A stretch of 64,000 nucleotides of DNA from Mesorhizobium sp. (GCA_027492275.1 JAPUFC010000021.1:44288-108287), one strand, 5' to 3'. Counted from the first letter of the stretch, positions 42,130 to 51,428 are shown. Numbers and translations: made by a program. The notes: generated by a model not told the origin, from the letters alone.

Positions 42130-43221
42130 ATGCTGATCTCCGCCGAAAAGCTCCAGGCCTTCGTGGAGACGATCCTGCGTGCCGCCGGCAGCGGCGCCGA
42201 AGAGGCGCGGACCGTCGCCGCGCATCTCGTGGAGGCCAATCTGACGGGCCACGACAGCCACGGCATCAGCCTCATCCCGGAGTATCTGAGGAACATCAAG
42301 GTCGGAAACGTCAGGCCCAACGAGGTCGGCAGCCTGGTGCGCCGGGACGGCTCGATCCTGGTCTATGACGGCAATCTCGGCTACGGCCAGGTGGTCGCGA
42401 AACTCGCCACCGACCTGGCGATCGAGGCGGCGAAGGCCTCCGGCCTCGCCCTGCTGGCGCTGCGCAACTGCCATCACATCGGCCGCATCGGCTCCTATGG
42501 CGAGCAATGCGCGGCGCAGGGGCTCGTCGCCGTCCAGTTCGTCAATGCCGTCGGCAACCGTCCGCGCGTCGCGCCGCACGGCGGACGCGACGCGCGCCTG
42601 CCGACCAACCCGGTCTGCATCGCCGTACCGGCAACCGAAGGCAAGCCGGCGGTCATCCTGGACATGGCCACCAGCAAGATCGCGCAGGGCAAGGTGCGCA
42701 TCGCCCGCAACAGCGGCATACCTGTCGGCGAGGGGTTCCTGCTCGACAAGGACGGGGAGCCCACCACCGACCCGCAGGTCATGTTCGACGAGGTTCCCGG
42801 CGCGATCCTCCCGTTCGGCGAGCACAAGGGCTACGGCCTGTCGCTGATGTGCGAGATCCTCGCCGGCGCCTTCACCGGAGGCCCCACGATCCAGCCGGCC
42901 AATCCGCAGCGCGGCGCCTCGGTGAACGGCATGCTGATGATCGTCTTCGACCCGGCCCGGACCGCCAGCCTGGACGGGGCGCGGCGCGAGATCGATGCGC
43001 TCGTCGACTATGTCACCGCCTCGCCGCCGCGCGAGCCGGGGATGCCGGTGCTGGTGCCCGGCGATCCCGAACGCGCGACCAGGGCGTCGCGCAACAAGAA
43101 CGGAATTCCGGTCGACGACGGCACCTGGGCGCGCCTGCTGGAAGCGGCGGGCGGACTGGGCGTTGCCTATCGCATGGACGAGCCCGCGAAAACGGGGCCT
43201 GCACGAGGGAGGATAGGATGA
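42130..43221 (+). CDS. Ldh-family (malate/L-lactate dehydrogenase type 2) oxidoreductase
   Basis: A 363-residue NAD(P)-dependent enzyme of the malate/L-sulfolactate/ureidoglycolate dehydrogenase family. The conserved GHDSHGISLIPEYL near residue 40 holds the catalytic His; NCHHIGRIGSYGEQCA, TNPVCIAVP, LDMATSKIAQGK and FGEHKGYGLSLMCEIL are further family blocks. It oxidises a 2-hydroxy acid or reduces a 2-oxo acid. It follows the lactonase-like gene by 54 bases and overlaps dctQ by four bases. Confidence 0.93.
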   Translation: MLISAEKLQAFVETILRAAGSGAEEARTVAAHLVEANLTGHDSHGISLIPEYLRNIKVGNVRPNEVGSLVRRDGSILVYDGNLGYGQVVAKLATDLAIEAAKASGLALLALRNCHHIGRIGSYGEQCAAQGLVAVQFVNAVGNRPRVAPHGGRDARLPTNPVCIAVPATEGKPAVILDMATSKIAQGKVRIARNSGIPVGEGFLLDKDGEPTTDPQVMFDEVPGAILPFGEHKGYGLSLMCEILAGAFTGGPTIQPANPQRGASVNGMLMIVFDPARTASLDGARREIDALVDYVTASPPREPGMPVLVPGDPERATRASRNKNGIPVDDGTWARLLEAAGGLGVAYRMDEPAKTGPARGRIG

Positions 43222-43727
43222 ACGAAACCGAAGGTTCCTTCATAACGCGCTACGGGGCCTTCGCCGACCGTTGCGCGACGTGGGGCGCCCGCCTGGCCGG
43301 CGTGGCGCTGGTGGCGATCTGCGTGCTGGTGATGACCGAGATCATCGCGCGCAACGTCTTCGGCACCTCCACCATGATCGCGGACGAGATGTGCGGCTAT
43401 CTCAACGTCGCCGTGGTCTTCCTCGGCCTCGCCTACACCATGCAGCAGGGTGGCTTCATCCGCGTCGAACTGCTCTACCACAATTTCGCGGGCCGCATGA
43501 AACGCTTCGCCGATGCCCTCAGCGTGCTGCTCAGCTTCTCCTACATCTGCATCGTCCTCTACTACATGGCGAAGTACATGCTGTTCTCCTATCAGAACAA
43601 CATCCGTTCGGCCGAGCTGACGCAGACGCCGCTGTTCATTCCACAGGCGGTTCTCGTCCTGGGTGCGTGCCTGCTGGCGATCTACCTGCTGAAATACATT
43701 CTGAGCCGATTCCGCGACGTTCCGTGA
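43218..43727 (+). CDS. TRAP transporter small permease, DctQ family
   Basis: A 169-residue membrane protein with four transmembrane segments. The DctQ pattern MTEIIARNVFGTSTMIADEMCGYL and the following helix VVFLGLAYTMQQGGFIRVELLY are clear. It joins DctM to form the membrane part of the TRAP carrier whose binding protein is encoded at 35631-36629. GGGAGGATAGG lies before the ATG, which overlaps the upstream stop. Confidence 0.92.
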   Translation: MNETEGSFITRYGAFADRCATWGARLAGVALVAICVLVMTEIIARNVFGTSTMIADEMCGYLNVAVVFLGLAYTMQQGGFIRVELLYHNFAGRMKRFADALSVLLSFSYICIVLYYMAKYMLFSYQNNIRSAELTQTPLFIPQAVLVLGACLLAIYLLKYILSRFRDVP

Positions 43728-43743
43728 CGCGAGGGCAATCATC

Positions 43744-45048
43744 ATGAGCTGGGAAATCCTCTTCGTCGTCTTCGTGCTGCTGATCGCGAGCTCGCTGCTG
43801 CTCGGTCAGTGGATCGCGTTCGCGCTCGGTTCGGCCGGCATCGTCATCATCCTTCTGAGCCGCGGCCTGCTCGGGCTCTCGGCGATCAACTCGATCGTCT
43901 GGAACACCACCAACAACTACCTGTTCATCGCCGTGCCGCTGTTCCTGCTGATGGGCGAGATCATGCAGCGCACAGGCGTCACCGAATATTTCTACCGCGG
44001 CATGGGCGTGCTGCTCAGGTGGCTGCCCGGCGGCCTGCTTCACGCCAATATCGGCGCCTGCTCGCTGTTCGCGGCAATCAGCGGCTCCAGCGTCGCCACC
44101 GCCGCGACGATCGGCACCGTGGCCATCCCGCAGCTCGAGCGGCGCAACTACAACATGCGCATGGTTTACGGCTCGATCGCCGGCGGCGGGACGCTGGGCA
44201 TCCTGATCCCGCCCAGCATCCCCTTCATCCTCTACGGCGCGCTCGTCGACGAATCGATCACGCATCTGTTCATGGCGGGCGTCATTCCCGGCCTGCTGCT
44301 GGCGAGCATGTTCAGCGCCTATATCCTCGTCCGCACGCTGATCAATCCCGGCCTGACCGGCTCGGCGGCGCCCCGGACACGCACGGACGGCGGCTCGGAC
44401 GCGCGCGATCTCCTGCACGTGGTGCCGATCCTGGCCCTGCTCGGCATGGTGCTGGGCGGCATCTACAGCGGGCTGACCACGCCGACGGAATCGGCGGCGG
44501 TTGGCGCGTTCGGGGCGCTGGCGCTCGGCCTCCTCTACCGGCGTATCACGCGCGAGGCCCTTCAGGAGGCGGTCTTCGCCACCATCCGCACGACAGGCAT
44601 GGTGATGCTGATCGTGATCAGCGCGCAGGTTCTGTCGACGGCGCTCACCTTCAGCGGCGTCAGCCGCGGCATCAGCGAGGCGATCTACAGTTCCGGCCTG
44701 TCGAAGTGGGAGTTCTTCGCCACGCTCGTCGTCCTCTACATCGTGCTTGGGTGCTTCGTCGAAGGCATCGCGATGATCTACCTGACGCTGCCGATCCTCT
44801 ATCCGGTCATCGTCAAGTTCGGCTTCGATCCGATCTGGTTCGGCGTCGTGCTGGTGGTGCTGATCGAGGTCGGACAGATCCATCCGCCGCTTGGCATCAA
44901 CCTGTTCACGATCAAGTCCATCGCGCCGAAAAGCGGCTTCAAGGACATCGTGCTGGGAGCGCTGCCCTACGTGTTCATCGTGCTCTCGCTGGTGTTCATC
45001 CTCGCCCTGTTCCCCGATCTGGCGCTGTGGCTGCCGAGAAATGCGTAG
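43744..45048 (+). CDS. TRAP transporter large permease, DctM family
   Basis: A 434-residue permease with about 12 transmembrane segments. DctM blocks are visible: FIAVPLFLLMGEIMQRTG, GSSVATAATIGTVAIPQLERR, GTLGILIPPSIPFILYG and TPTESAAVGAFGALALG. It couples solute uptake to a sodium or proton gradient and takes substrate from the separately encoded DctP. It lies 16 bases after dctQ. Confidence 0.95.
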   Translation: MSWEILFVVFVLLIASSLLLGQWIAFALGSAGIVIILLSRGLLGLSAINSIVWNTTNNYLFIAVPLFLLMGEIMQRTGVTEYFYRGMGVLLRWLPGGLLHANIGACSLFAAISGSSVATAATIGTVAIPQLERRNYNMRMVYGSIAGGGTLGILIPPSIPFILYGALVDESITHLFMAGVIPGLLLASMFSAYILVRTLINPGLTGSAAPRTRTDGGSDARDLLHVVPILALLGMVLGGIYSGLTTPTESAAVGAFGALALGLLYRRITREALQEAVFATIRTTGMVMLIVISAQVLSTALTFSGVSRGISEAIYSSGLSKWEFFATLVVLYIVLGCFVEGIAMIYLTLPILYPVIVKFGFDPIWFGVVLVVLIEVGQIHPPLGINLFTIKSIAPKSGFKDIVLGALPYVFIVLSLVFILALFPDLALWLPRNA

Positions 45049-45140
45049 GCGCGTATGAGCGATATGCAGCCGCCCCTCGGATCGGAAGCAGACCTGGCAG
45101 GCCGCGTCGGCTGCGCGTCAAGGTTGCGTGAGTTCCCCCG

Positions 45141-45929
45141 ATGAGACTTGACAGCAGAACAGCCCTGGTGACCGGCTCGACCGACGGTCTCGGTCTCGCC
45201 ATCGTGAAGGCGCTGGCGGCGGCCGGGTGCAAGGTCGTCATGAACGGGCTCGCCGACGCCGCCGTGGTAGAAGAAACGCGCCGCGCCGTCGAGGAGGAGC
45301 ACGGCGTGACCGCCCTGTACCGCCGCGCCGACCTGGCCGACCCGGCCGAGATCGAGCGGCTGATCGGCCATGCCGAGGCGGAGCTCGGCGGCGTCGACAT
45401 TCTCGTCAACAACGCGGTCGTGCGGCATTTCTCGCCCATAGACACCTTCCGGGCGGATCACTGGGACCGGGCGATCGCCGTCAACGTGTCGGCGCCTTTC
45501 CACGCCATACGCCGGGTGCTGCCCGGCATGCGTCGCCGCGACTACGGGCGGATCTTCAACATGGTCTCGGTCTACGGCCTGCGCGGCACGCGCGACCGCA
45601 TCGACTATGTCGCGTCCAAATCGGCGCTGATCGGCATGACGCGGGCGGTCGCCATGGAAACGCTGGACCATGACGTCACCTGCCATGCCATCTGCCCGGG
45701 CTCCATCCTCTCGCCTGGAACGGAGCCGCGCATACAGGGGCTGATGGTGTCCAACGGCGGCTCGCGGGCCAATGCCGAGCGCGCCTTCCTGCAGAACAAG
45801 CAGCCGACGGGGCGCTTCGTGGAGACGGCCAGCGTCAGCGACCTGATGCTGCTTCTGTGCGGGCCCGCGGGGCGGGACATGACCGGGTCCGTGTTGCCGG
45901 TCGATGGCGGCTGGCTCGCCGCCGGCTGA
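45141..45929 (+). CDS. short-chain dehydrogenase (3-hydroxybutyrate dehydrogenase-like)
   Basis: A 262-residue classical SDR with TGSTDGLG for cofactor binding, the NNAV strand, catalytic Ser in FNMVSVYG and Tyr-Lys in YVASK. The order and the C-terminal half (HAICPGSILSPGTEP) resemble 3-hydroxybutyrate dehydrogenases, but substrate is uncertain. It begins 92 bases after dctM with no clear ribosome binding site, so the start is only probable. It is one of three SDRs in the island. Confidence 0.88.
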   Translation: MRLDSRTALVTGSTDGLGLAIVKALAAAGCKVVMNGLADAAVVEETRRAVEEEHGVTALYRRADLADPAEIERLIGHAEAELGGVDILVNNAVVRHFSPIDTFRADHWDRAIAVNVSAPFHAIRRVLPGMRRRDYGRIFNMVSVYGLRGTRDRIDYVASKSALIGMTRAVAMETLDHDVTCHAICPGSILSPGTEPRIQGLMVSNGGSRANAERAFLQNKQPTGRFVETASVSDLMLLLCGPAGRDMTGSVLPVDGGWLAAG

Positions 45930-45950
45930 TCTGAACTGAAGGAGAGCTTG

Positions 45951-46880
45951 ATGGCTGACGACATTTCCCTTGGTTTCATCGGGCTCGGCTCGATGGGCAA
46001 CGCGATGGCCGGCCGGCTTCTCGACGCGGGCCACCGGCTGGTGGTCTACGACCGGTCGCAGGCGGCGGTGGACGCCCTCGTCGCCAGGGGCGCGGTCGCG
46101 GCCGGCGGCGTGGCCGACGTGGCGCGGCAGGCCCGCATCGTCTTCGGTTCGCTGCCGACCCCCGATGTCGTGCGCGAGGTGGCGCTGGGCCGGGACGGGC
46201 TGACGGGCGGGATGGCGCGCCTGTTCGTGGACCTGTCGACGACGGGGCCGCGCGTCTCCTCGGCCGTCGCCGAAGGGCTGGCGCAAGCGGGCATCACCCT
46301 GGTCGACGCGCCCGTGAGCGGCGGGCGGGCCGGCGCGCTGAAGGGCGGGCTGTCGATCATGGCCTCGGCGCCGCGCGCCGCCTTCGACGAGGTCGAGGCG
46401 CTGCTGCGCGTCTTCGGCAAGGTCTTCCATGTCGGCGACCGCGCCGGCCTCGCCCAGACGATGAAGCTGGTCAACAACATCATTTCCGTCGCGGCGCTCG
46501 CCATCACCTCGGAAGGCATGGTGATGGGCGTCAAGGCGGGTCTCGACCCCGACGTGATGATCGACGTGCTGAACGCCTCCAGCGGCCGCAACAGCGCCAC
46601 GACCGACAAATTCCCGCGCGCGGTCCTGCCGCGAAGCTTCGACTTCGGCTTCGCCAGCGGGCTTTCCGCCAAGGATGTGCGCCTCTGCCTTCAGGAGGCC
46701 GACGCCATGGGCCTGCCGATGGTCGTCGGCGCGTCGGTCCAGCAGATGCTGTCGATGACCAACGCGATGTTCGGCCCGCAATCCGACTTCACCTCCATGT
46801 GCAGGCTGGTCGAGCAATGGGCTGATGTCGAGGTGCGCGGGCGGGCGGCGGAGACGGAAAAAGCCGGCGCCTCCGCATGA
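45951..46880 (+). CDS. 3-hydroxyisobutyrate dehydrogenase-family oxidoreductase
   Basis: A 309-residue beta-hydroxyacid dehydrogenase. The N-terminal NAD(P) fold has GFIGLGSMG, the substrate loop is DAPVSGGRAGA, and the catalytic Lys is in TMKLVNNII. Relatives oxidise 3-hydroxyisobutyrate, tartronate semialdehyde or similar acids. GAAGGAGAGC precedes the ATG at 45951. The stop overlaps the next start by four bases. Confidence 0.92.
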   Translation: MADDISLGFIGLGSMGNAMAGRLLDAGHRLVVYDRSQAAVDALVARGAVAAGGVADVARQARIVFGSLPTPDVVREVALGRDGLTGGMARLFVDLSTTGPRVSSAVAEGLAQAGITLVDAPVSGGRAGALKGGLSIMASAPRAAFDEVEALLRVFGKVFHVGDRAGLAQTMKLVNNIISVAALAITSEGMVMGVKAGLDPDVMIDVLNASSGRNSATTDKFPRAVLPRSFDFGFASGLSAKDVRLCLQEADAMGLPMVVGASVQQMLSMTNAMFGPQSDFTSMCRLVEQWADVEVRGRAAETEKAGASA

Positions 46881-48277
46881 CGGACCCCGCTTCCGCTCCG
46901 GTGACGCAGCGTCTGGGCGCCTTCGTGGCCGGCCATCGCCGGTCGGCGGTGCCCGGGCCGCTGCGGCGCGAGGCGAGGCGCGCGCTGGTGAACTTTCTCG
47001 GCTGCGCCATCGGCGTCGCCGGCGATCCGGCGATCGAGGCGCTGACCCGGGTGCTGTCGGACCTGTCCGGCCGTAGGGACGCGACGGTGCTCGGGCGGCG
47101 CGAACGGCTGGACGCCGGCGGCGCGGCCTTCGTCAACGCGGCGGCCGCCAACTTCCTCGACTTCGACGACACGCATCTGCCGACCGTGATCCATCCCACG
47201 GCGCCTGTCGCGGCGGCCGTCCTGGCCTTGGGCGAGGCGCGCGGGTCGGCCGGGGCGGACGTCCTGCATGCCTTCCTGCTCGGCGCCGAGGTCGCGTGCC
47301 GGCTGGGCTTGATGGTGTCCCCCGGCCACTATGCGCGCGGCTGGCACATCACGGCGACCTGCGGCGTGCTGGGCGCCGCGGCCGCCTGCGCCCGTCTCCT
47401 CGGGCACGACGCCGACCGGAGCGCGAACGCCATCGGCGTCGCGTCCGGCCTGTCGGCGGGGCTGGTCGAGAACCTGTCCTGGCCGGCGAAGAACGTGGGA
47501 GTCGGCAACGCGGCGCGCGGCGGCGTGCTGGCCGCGCTGCTGGCGGGCGAGGGCTACACGGCCGCGCCCACCGCCATCGAAGGACCGCTCGGCTGGGCGC
47601 GCGCCATGGGCGACGTGCCCGCGATCGACGATGCGCTGGCGGGACTGGGCAAGACGTGGAGCTTCGCGCGCAACACCTACAAGCCGTACCCCGCCGGCAT
47701 CGTCATGCACGCCGTCATCGACGCCTGCCTGGAGCTGCGCCGCGTCCATGGGCTCCGGCCCGACAAGATCAGCCGGGTGACGGTGGCCGGCGACGCGCTG
47801 CTGATGGCGCGCGGCGACCGCGTGGTCCGCAACGAGCGCGACGCCCGCGTCAGCATCCATCATGCCGCCGCCGCCGCCTTCGTCGCCGGCGCGGCGGACC
47901 TGAGCGAATTCGCCGCGCCGGCGGTGTCGGACCCGGCCATGGCTGCGTTCCGCCGCAAGGTGACCGCCAGCCTCGACGAGACGCTGGCGCCCGGCGCGGC
48001 GACGGTGACCGTGGAAACGCAGGCGGGCGGCGTGTTTTCGCACACCGTGACCCAGGCGCGCGGCAGCGAGGCACTGCCGATGAGCGACGACGAGATCGAG
48101 GCGAAGGCCTCGCTGCTGATCGGCCGGAGCGGGACAGGGATCGAGGCGGAGGCGCTGTTCCGTCTCGTCCATGCCCTCGACGGCGCGCCGGACCTTTCCG
48201 CGCTGATGCGGGCGGCCGCGTCGTCCTCGAGGGAGAGCGCCGGCGATCCGCATACGACGGAAAGAACCGCTTCATGA
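46877..48277 (+). CDS. MmgE/PrpD-family protein
   Basis: A 466-residue member of the MmgE/PrpD family (2-methylcitrate dehydratase, cis-aconitate decarboxylase and iminodisuccinate epimerase relatives). The diagnostic block NFLDFDDTHLPTVIHPTAPV is present near residue 95, and the lid-type C-terminal domain starts near residue 270 (KPYPAGIVMHAVIDACLEL). The family acts on di- or tricarboxylic acids, usually by dehydration, decarboxylation or epimerisation. Its place among TRAP and dehydrogenase genes suggests work on an organic acid intermediate. It overlaps genes on both sides by four bases. Confidence 0.9.
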   Translation: MTDPASAPVTQRLGAFVAGHRRSAVPGPLRREARRALVNFLGCAIGVAGDPAIEALTRVLSDLSGRRDATVLGRRERLDAGGAAFVNAAAANFLDFDDTHLPTVIHPTAPVAAAVLALGEARGSAGADVLHAFLLGAEVACRLGLMVSPGHYARGWHITATCGVLGAAAACARLLGHDADRSANAIGVASGLSAGLVENLSWPAKNVGVGNAARGGVLAALLAGEGYTAAPTAIEGPLGWARAMGDVPAIDDALAGLGKTWSFARNTYKPYPAGIVMHAVIDACLELRRVHGLRPDKISRVTVAGDALLMARGDRVVRNERDARVSIHHAAAAAFVAGAADLSEFAAPAVSDPAMAAFRRKVTASLDETLAPGAATVTVETQAGGVFSHTVTQARGSEALPMSDDEIEAKASLLIGRSGTGIEAEALFRLVHALDGAPDLSALMRAAASSSRESAGDPHTTERTAS

Positions 48278-49056
48278 GCAGGCTTCAGGGCAAGACGATC
48301 CTCGTCACCGGCGCGGCGCGCGGCATCGGGCTGGCGATGGCGAAGGCCTTTCTGCGCGAAGGCGCGCGCGTGGCGCTGAGCGACGTCAACGTCGAGATGC
48401 TGCGGGCGTCGGTCCAGGCGCTGGAGGCGGGCGAGCGGGTGCTCGGCATCGGCCTCGACGTCACCGACCGCGCGTCGATCGACGGCGCCGTCGCCGCGAT
48501 GGCCAAGGCCGGCTTCGACATCGACGTCCTCGTCAACAACGCCGCGGCCATCGTCGTAGGCAATCTCTTGCAGACTTCCGCAGCGGACCTGCGCCGGGTG
48601 CTGGAGGTCAATGTCGAAGGGACGTTCGGCGTCACCCAGGCTTTCCTGCCGGGGATGATCTCGCGCGGCGGCGGCGTCATCCTCAACATGGCCTCCCTCG
48701 CTTCGGTTTGGGCGATGCGCGACCGCTTCGCCTACAGCGCCTCGAAGGCGGCGATCGCCATGATGACGCGGTCGGTTGCCGTCGACTTCGTCAAGCAGGG
48801 CATCCGGGCCAACTGCATCTGCCCGGCGCGGGTGCAGACGGAATTCGTGGAGGAGTATGTCCGCAAATATTACGGGGATCAGCGTGAGAGCTACATGAAC
48901 AGGCTGTCGGAATATCAGCCGGTCGGACGTATGATCACCACGGATGAGGTGGCAAGCATGGCGGTGTACCTGTGCTCCGACGAATCCGCCATGGTGACGG
49001 GAAGCAGTTTCGTCATCGACGGCGGCGTCACCGCCGGTGACGGCCCGCATATCTAG
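48274..49056 (+). CDS. short-chain dehydrogenase/reductase
   Basis: A 260-residue classical SDR with TGAARGIG, the NNA motif (VLVNNAAAI), catalytic Ser in LNMASLAS and YSASK. The C-terminal GSSFVIDGGVTAG is typical. Substrate unknown; L-fucose/rhamnose or beta-keto acid reductase-like activities occur in the group. The ATG overlaps the MmgE/PrpD stop, so they are co-translated. The LacI-family gene follows after 53 bases. Confidence 0.92.
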   Translation: MSRLQGKTILVTGAARGIGLAMAKAFLREGARVALSDVNVEMLRASVQALEAGERVLGIGLDVTDRASIDGAVAAMAKAGFDIDVLVNNAAAIVVGNLLQTSAADLRRVLEVNVEGTFGVTQAFLPGMISRGGGVILNMASLASVWAMRDRFAYSASKAAIAMMTRSVAVDFVKQGIRANCICPARVQTEFVEEYVRKYYGDQRESYMNRLSEYQPVGRMITTDEVASMAVYLCSDESAMVTGSSFVIDGGVTAGDGPHI

Positions 49057-49109
49057 AATCGGCTATCTTGCCGGCTGAAACGTCGCATGAACGCGTGAGG
49101 TGGTCCCAG

Positions 49110-50129
49110 GTGCAGGGGAACAGAAAGAGCGTCAAGACAGGCGTCCGCATGCAGGACGTGGCGGCGCGCGCGGGCGTGTCGGTCATGACCGTCTCGCGCG
49201 CGCTGAGCGATCCGGACAAGGTGTCGGAAGAGACGCTGAAGCGCGTGCGCGCCGCCGTCGACGACATACGCTACGTTCCCAACGAGATGGCGGGCAACCT
49301 GTCGTCGCGCCGGTCGAAGGCGGTGGGCCTGATCGTCCCCAACATCAACAACTCGCTCTATTCGAGCACCATCCAGACGATCTCCACCGCCCTGCGCGAA
49401 CGCGGCTTCCACCTGATGATCGCCGACAGCGGGCTGAGCCTGGAAAACGAGGAACTGGCCATCACGGGCTTTCTCGCGCAGCGCGTCTGCGGGCTCATCC
49501 TGCACAACACCCAGCATACCGCGCGGGCGCGCGAGCTGATCTCGCAGATCGACGTGCCCACCATCGAGATCGGCAACCTGACCGAGGAGCCGCTCGACCA
49601 GTGCGTCAGCTACTCCAACTTCGCCGCCGCCAAGGCGATGACGGTGCATCTGGGCCGCCTCGGCTATCGCAGGATAGGCTTCGTCAGCCTGGCGTTGCGG
49701 AACAACGACCGCGCGCAGATCCGATACCAGGGATATCTGGCCGGCATCGAGGAGCTCGGCCTGCCGCAGGACCTGTCGCTGGCGATCGAGACGGAATCGG
49801 GCCTTCAGGGCGGCGCGGACGCCCTGAAGCGGCTGCTCGCCTCGCATCCGGAGACCGACGCGATCTTCTTCGCCGCCGACGTCATGGCGGTGGGCGCGCT
49901 GTTCGAGTGCCAGCGGCGCGGCTGGAAAGTGCCGTCGCGCGTCGCCATCGCCAGCTTCGACGACGTCGACCTGCTTCGCCACGTCGTGCCGACGATCACC
50001 ACTCTGCGCATCCCGCGCGAGGAGATCGGCCGCCGCAGCGCCGACATGCTGATGGCGCGGCTGGAGGGGCGCGCGATGCCGAAGGTCATGGATCTCGGCT
50101 TCGACATCATCCACCGCGAAAGCACCTAG
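49110..50129 (+). CDS. LacI-family regulator of the catabolic island
   Basis: A 339-residue LacI/GntR-type repressor. The helix-turn-helix is MQDVAARAGVSVMTVSRAL, the hinge follows (DIRYVPNEMAGNLSSRRS), and then an effector domain (VGLIVPNINNSLYSSTIQTI). I choose the GTG at 49110 because GAGGTGG lies nine bases upstream; TTG at 49068 is less supported. It is embedded in the plus-strand unit it probably controls. The four CG-centred palindromes at 36831, 36981, 39136 and 39298 are the likely targets, with a pathway metabolite as inducer (inference). Confidence 0.92.
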   Translation: MQGNRKSVKTGVRMQDVAARAGVSVMTVSRALSDPDKVSEETLKRVRAAVDDIRYVPNEMAGNLSSRRSKAVGLIVPNINNSLYSSTIQTISTALRERGFHLMIADSGLSLENEELAITGFLAQRVCGLILHNTQHTARARELISQIDVPTIEIGNLTEEPLDQCVSYSNFAAAKAMTVHLGRLGYRRIGFVSLALRNNDRAQIRYQGYLAGIEELGLPQDLSLAIETESGLQGGADALKRLLASHPETDAIFFAADVMAVGALFECQRRGWKVPSRVAIASFDDVDLLRHVVPTITTLRIPREEIGRRSADMLMARLEGRAMPKVMDLGFDIIHREST

Positions 50130-50137
50130 GACGGTCC

Positions 50138-50986
50138 ATGACAGCGTTGACAGGTTCCGTCGTCCTGATCACCGGCGCCGGAGGCATGAAGGGGATCGGC
50201 CGCGCGGTCGCGATCGAACTCGCGAAGGCCGGCGCGGACGTGGCGTTGAGCGACGTCGATCGCGGCGGCGACATCCCGCCGGGCGAGATCCAGGCCGGCT
50301 GGCGGGGCATCGAAAGCGTCGCCGAGGAGGTGCGCGCGCTCGGCCGGCGGGCCGCCTGCTTCACCTGCGACCTGGCGGATCGCGCCGCGATCGTGCGCCT
50401 GGCGGAGTCCGTCGCCCGGACGTTCGGACGCATCGACATCCTGGTCAACAACGCGCGCGCCATCATCGGGCGCGATCGCGTCGCCGTCACCGACCTCCAG
50501 GAGGAGGTGTGGGACAGGTTCCTGTCGCTCAACACGACCGCGCCGTTCCTGCTCATCAAGGCGGTCGCCAGGCAGATGATCGCCGCCGGGCAGGGCGGCC
50601 GCATCGTCAACATCGGTTCCGACATGTCGAAGCAGGCCGGCAAGTTCGGCGCCGCCTACGCCGCGTCGAAATTCGCGCTGATCGGGCTGACGCAGGGCGC
50701 GGCGCTCGACCTCGCCGAACACGGCATCACCGTCAACGCGGTGTGCCCCGGCCCGGTCAATTCCGACCGCGTCAGCTATGCCGAGCGGGCGCTGGCGGCG
50801 GCGGAAGGCCTCCCGGTGGAGACGATCCGGGCGCGCGTGGTGGCGGAGGCGGCGAAGCAGGTGCCGCTCGGCCGCATCGCCGAATCCGAGGATGTCGCGC
50901 ACCTCGTCGCCTTCCTGGCGGGACCGAACGCCAGCTTCATCACCGGCCAGGCCTACAACGTCAACGGCGGCACCATCTTCCACTAG
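50138..50986 (+). CDS. short-chain dehydrogenase/reductase
   Basis: A 282-residue SDR with a slightly extended cofactor loop (ITGAGGMKGIGRAVAIEL), the NNAR strand, catalytic Ser in VNIGSDMSK and Tyr-Lys in YAASK. An insert of about 12 residues after the second strand (GGDIPPGEIQAG) distinguishes it from the other two SDRs here. It starts eight bases after the LacI gene and is probably in the same transcript. Substrate unknown. Confidence 0.9.
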   Translation: MTALTGSVVLITGAGGMKGIGRAVAIELAKAGADVALSDVDRGGDIPPGEIQAGWRGIESVAEEVRALGRRAACFTCDLADRAAIVRLAESVARTFGRIDILVNNARAIIGRDRVAVTDLQEEVWDRFLSLNTTAPFLLIKAVARQMIAAGQGGRIVNIGSDMSKQAGKFGAAYAASKFALIGLTQGAALDLAEHGITVNAVCPGPVNSDRVSYAERALAAAEGLPVETIRARVVAEAAKQVPLGRIAESEDVAHLVAFLAGPNASFITGQAYNVNGGTIFH

Positions 50987-51035
50987 GCCAAGGCAAAGCC
51001 ACGCGCGTGGGCCGTCCTCCCAGAAAGGAAAATCC

Positions 51036-51413
51036 ATGGAAAGCGAACTGTTCAGGACCGGATTCGAGAACCGCAAGGCGGTTCTGGGGGCGGCTCATGT
51101 CGAAAAATCGTGGAACAATGCCGACGCCTTCAACAAGCCCATCCAGGAACTCGTCACCGAATATTGCTGGGGGGCGATCTGGGGGCGCGCGGGCCTGCCG
51201 CACGCGACGCGCAGCATGCTCAACATCGCCATGCTGGCGGTCATGGGCAAGCAGCACGAACTGAAGGCGCATGTGCAGGGCGCGCGGCGCAACGGCGTCA
51301 CCGTGGAGGAGATCCAGGAGATTCTGATGCAGGTGGCGATCTATGGCGGCGTGCCTGCGGCGCTGGAAGCGTTCCGCACGGCCTCGGAAGCGCTGAAGGA
51401 TTTCAAGGAATAG
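51036..51413 (+). CDS. carboxymuconolactone decarboxylase-family protein
   Basis: A 125-residue AhpD/CMD-like helical protein. The family core RSMLNIAMLAVMGKQHELKAHV and the following EEIQEILMQVAIYGGVPAALEA match PcaC-type carboxymuconolactone decarboxylases. No CxxC peroxidase motif is present, so a decarboxylase or isomerase-like role on a lactone acid is more likely than AhpD activity. AGAAAGGAAAAT precedes the ATG. It is the last gene of the plus-strand island unit and ends 15 bases from the convergent RND gene. Confidence 0.9.
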   Translation: MESELFRTGFENRKAVLGAAHVEKSWNNADAFNKPIQELVTEYCWGAIWGRAGLPHATRSMLNIAMLAVMGKQHELKAHVQGARRNGVTVEEIQEILMQVAIYGGVPAALEAFRTASEALKDFKE

Positions 51414-51426
51414 CCCGCTTTCGGGC
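51413..51426. terminator. short hairpin between convergent units
   Basis: GCCCG and CGGGC around CTTT form a five-base-pair hairpin in the 15-base gap between the decarboxylase-like gene and the RND permease gene. It is small and lacks a T-run, so termination is doubtful. Confidence 0.25.
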
Positions 51427-51428
51427 GA

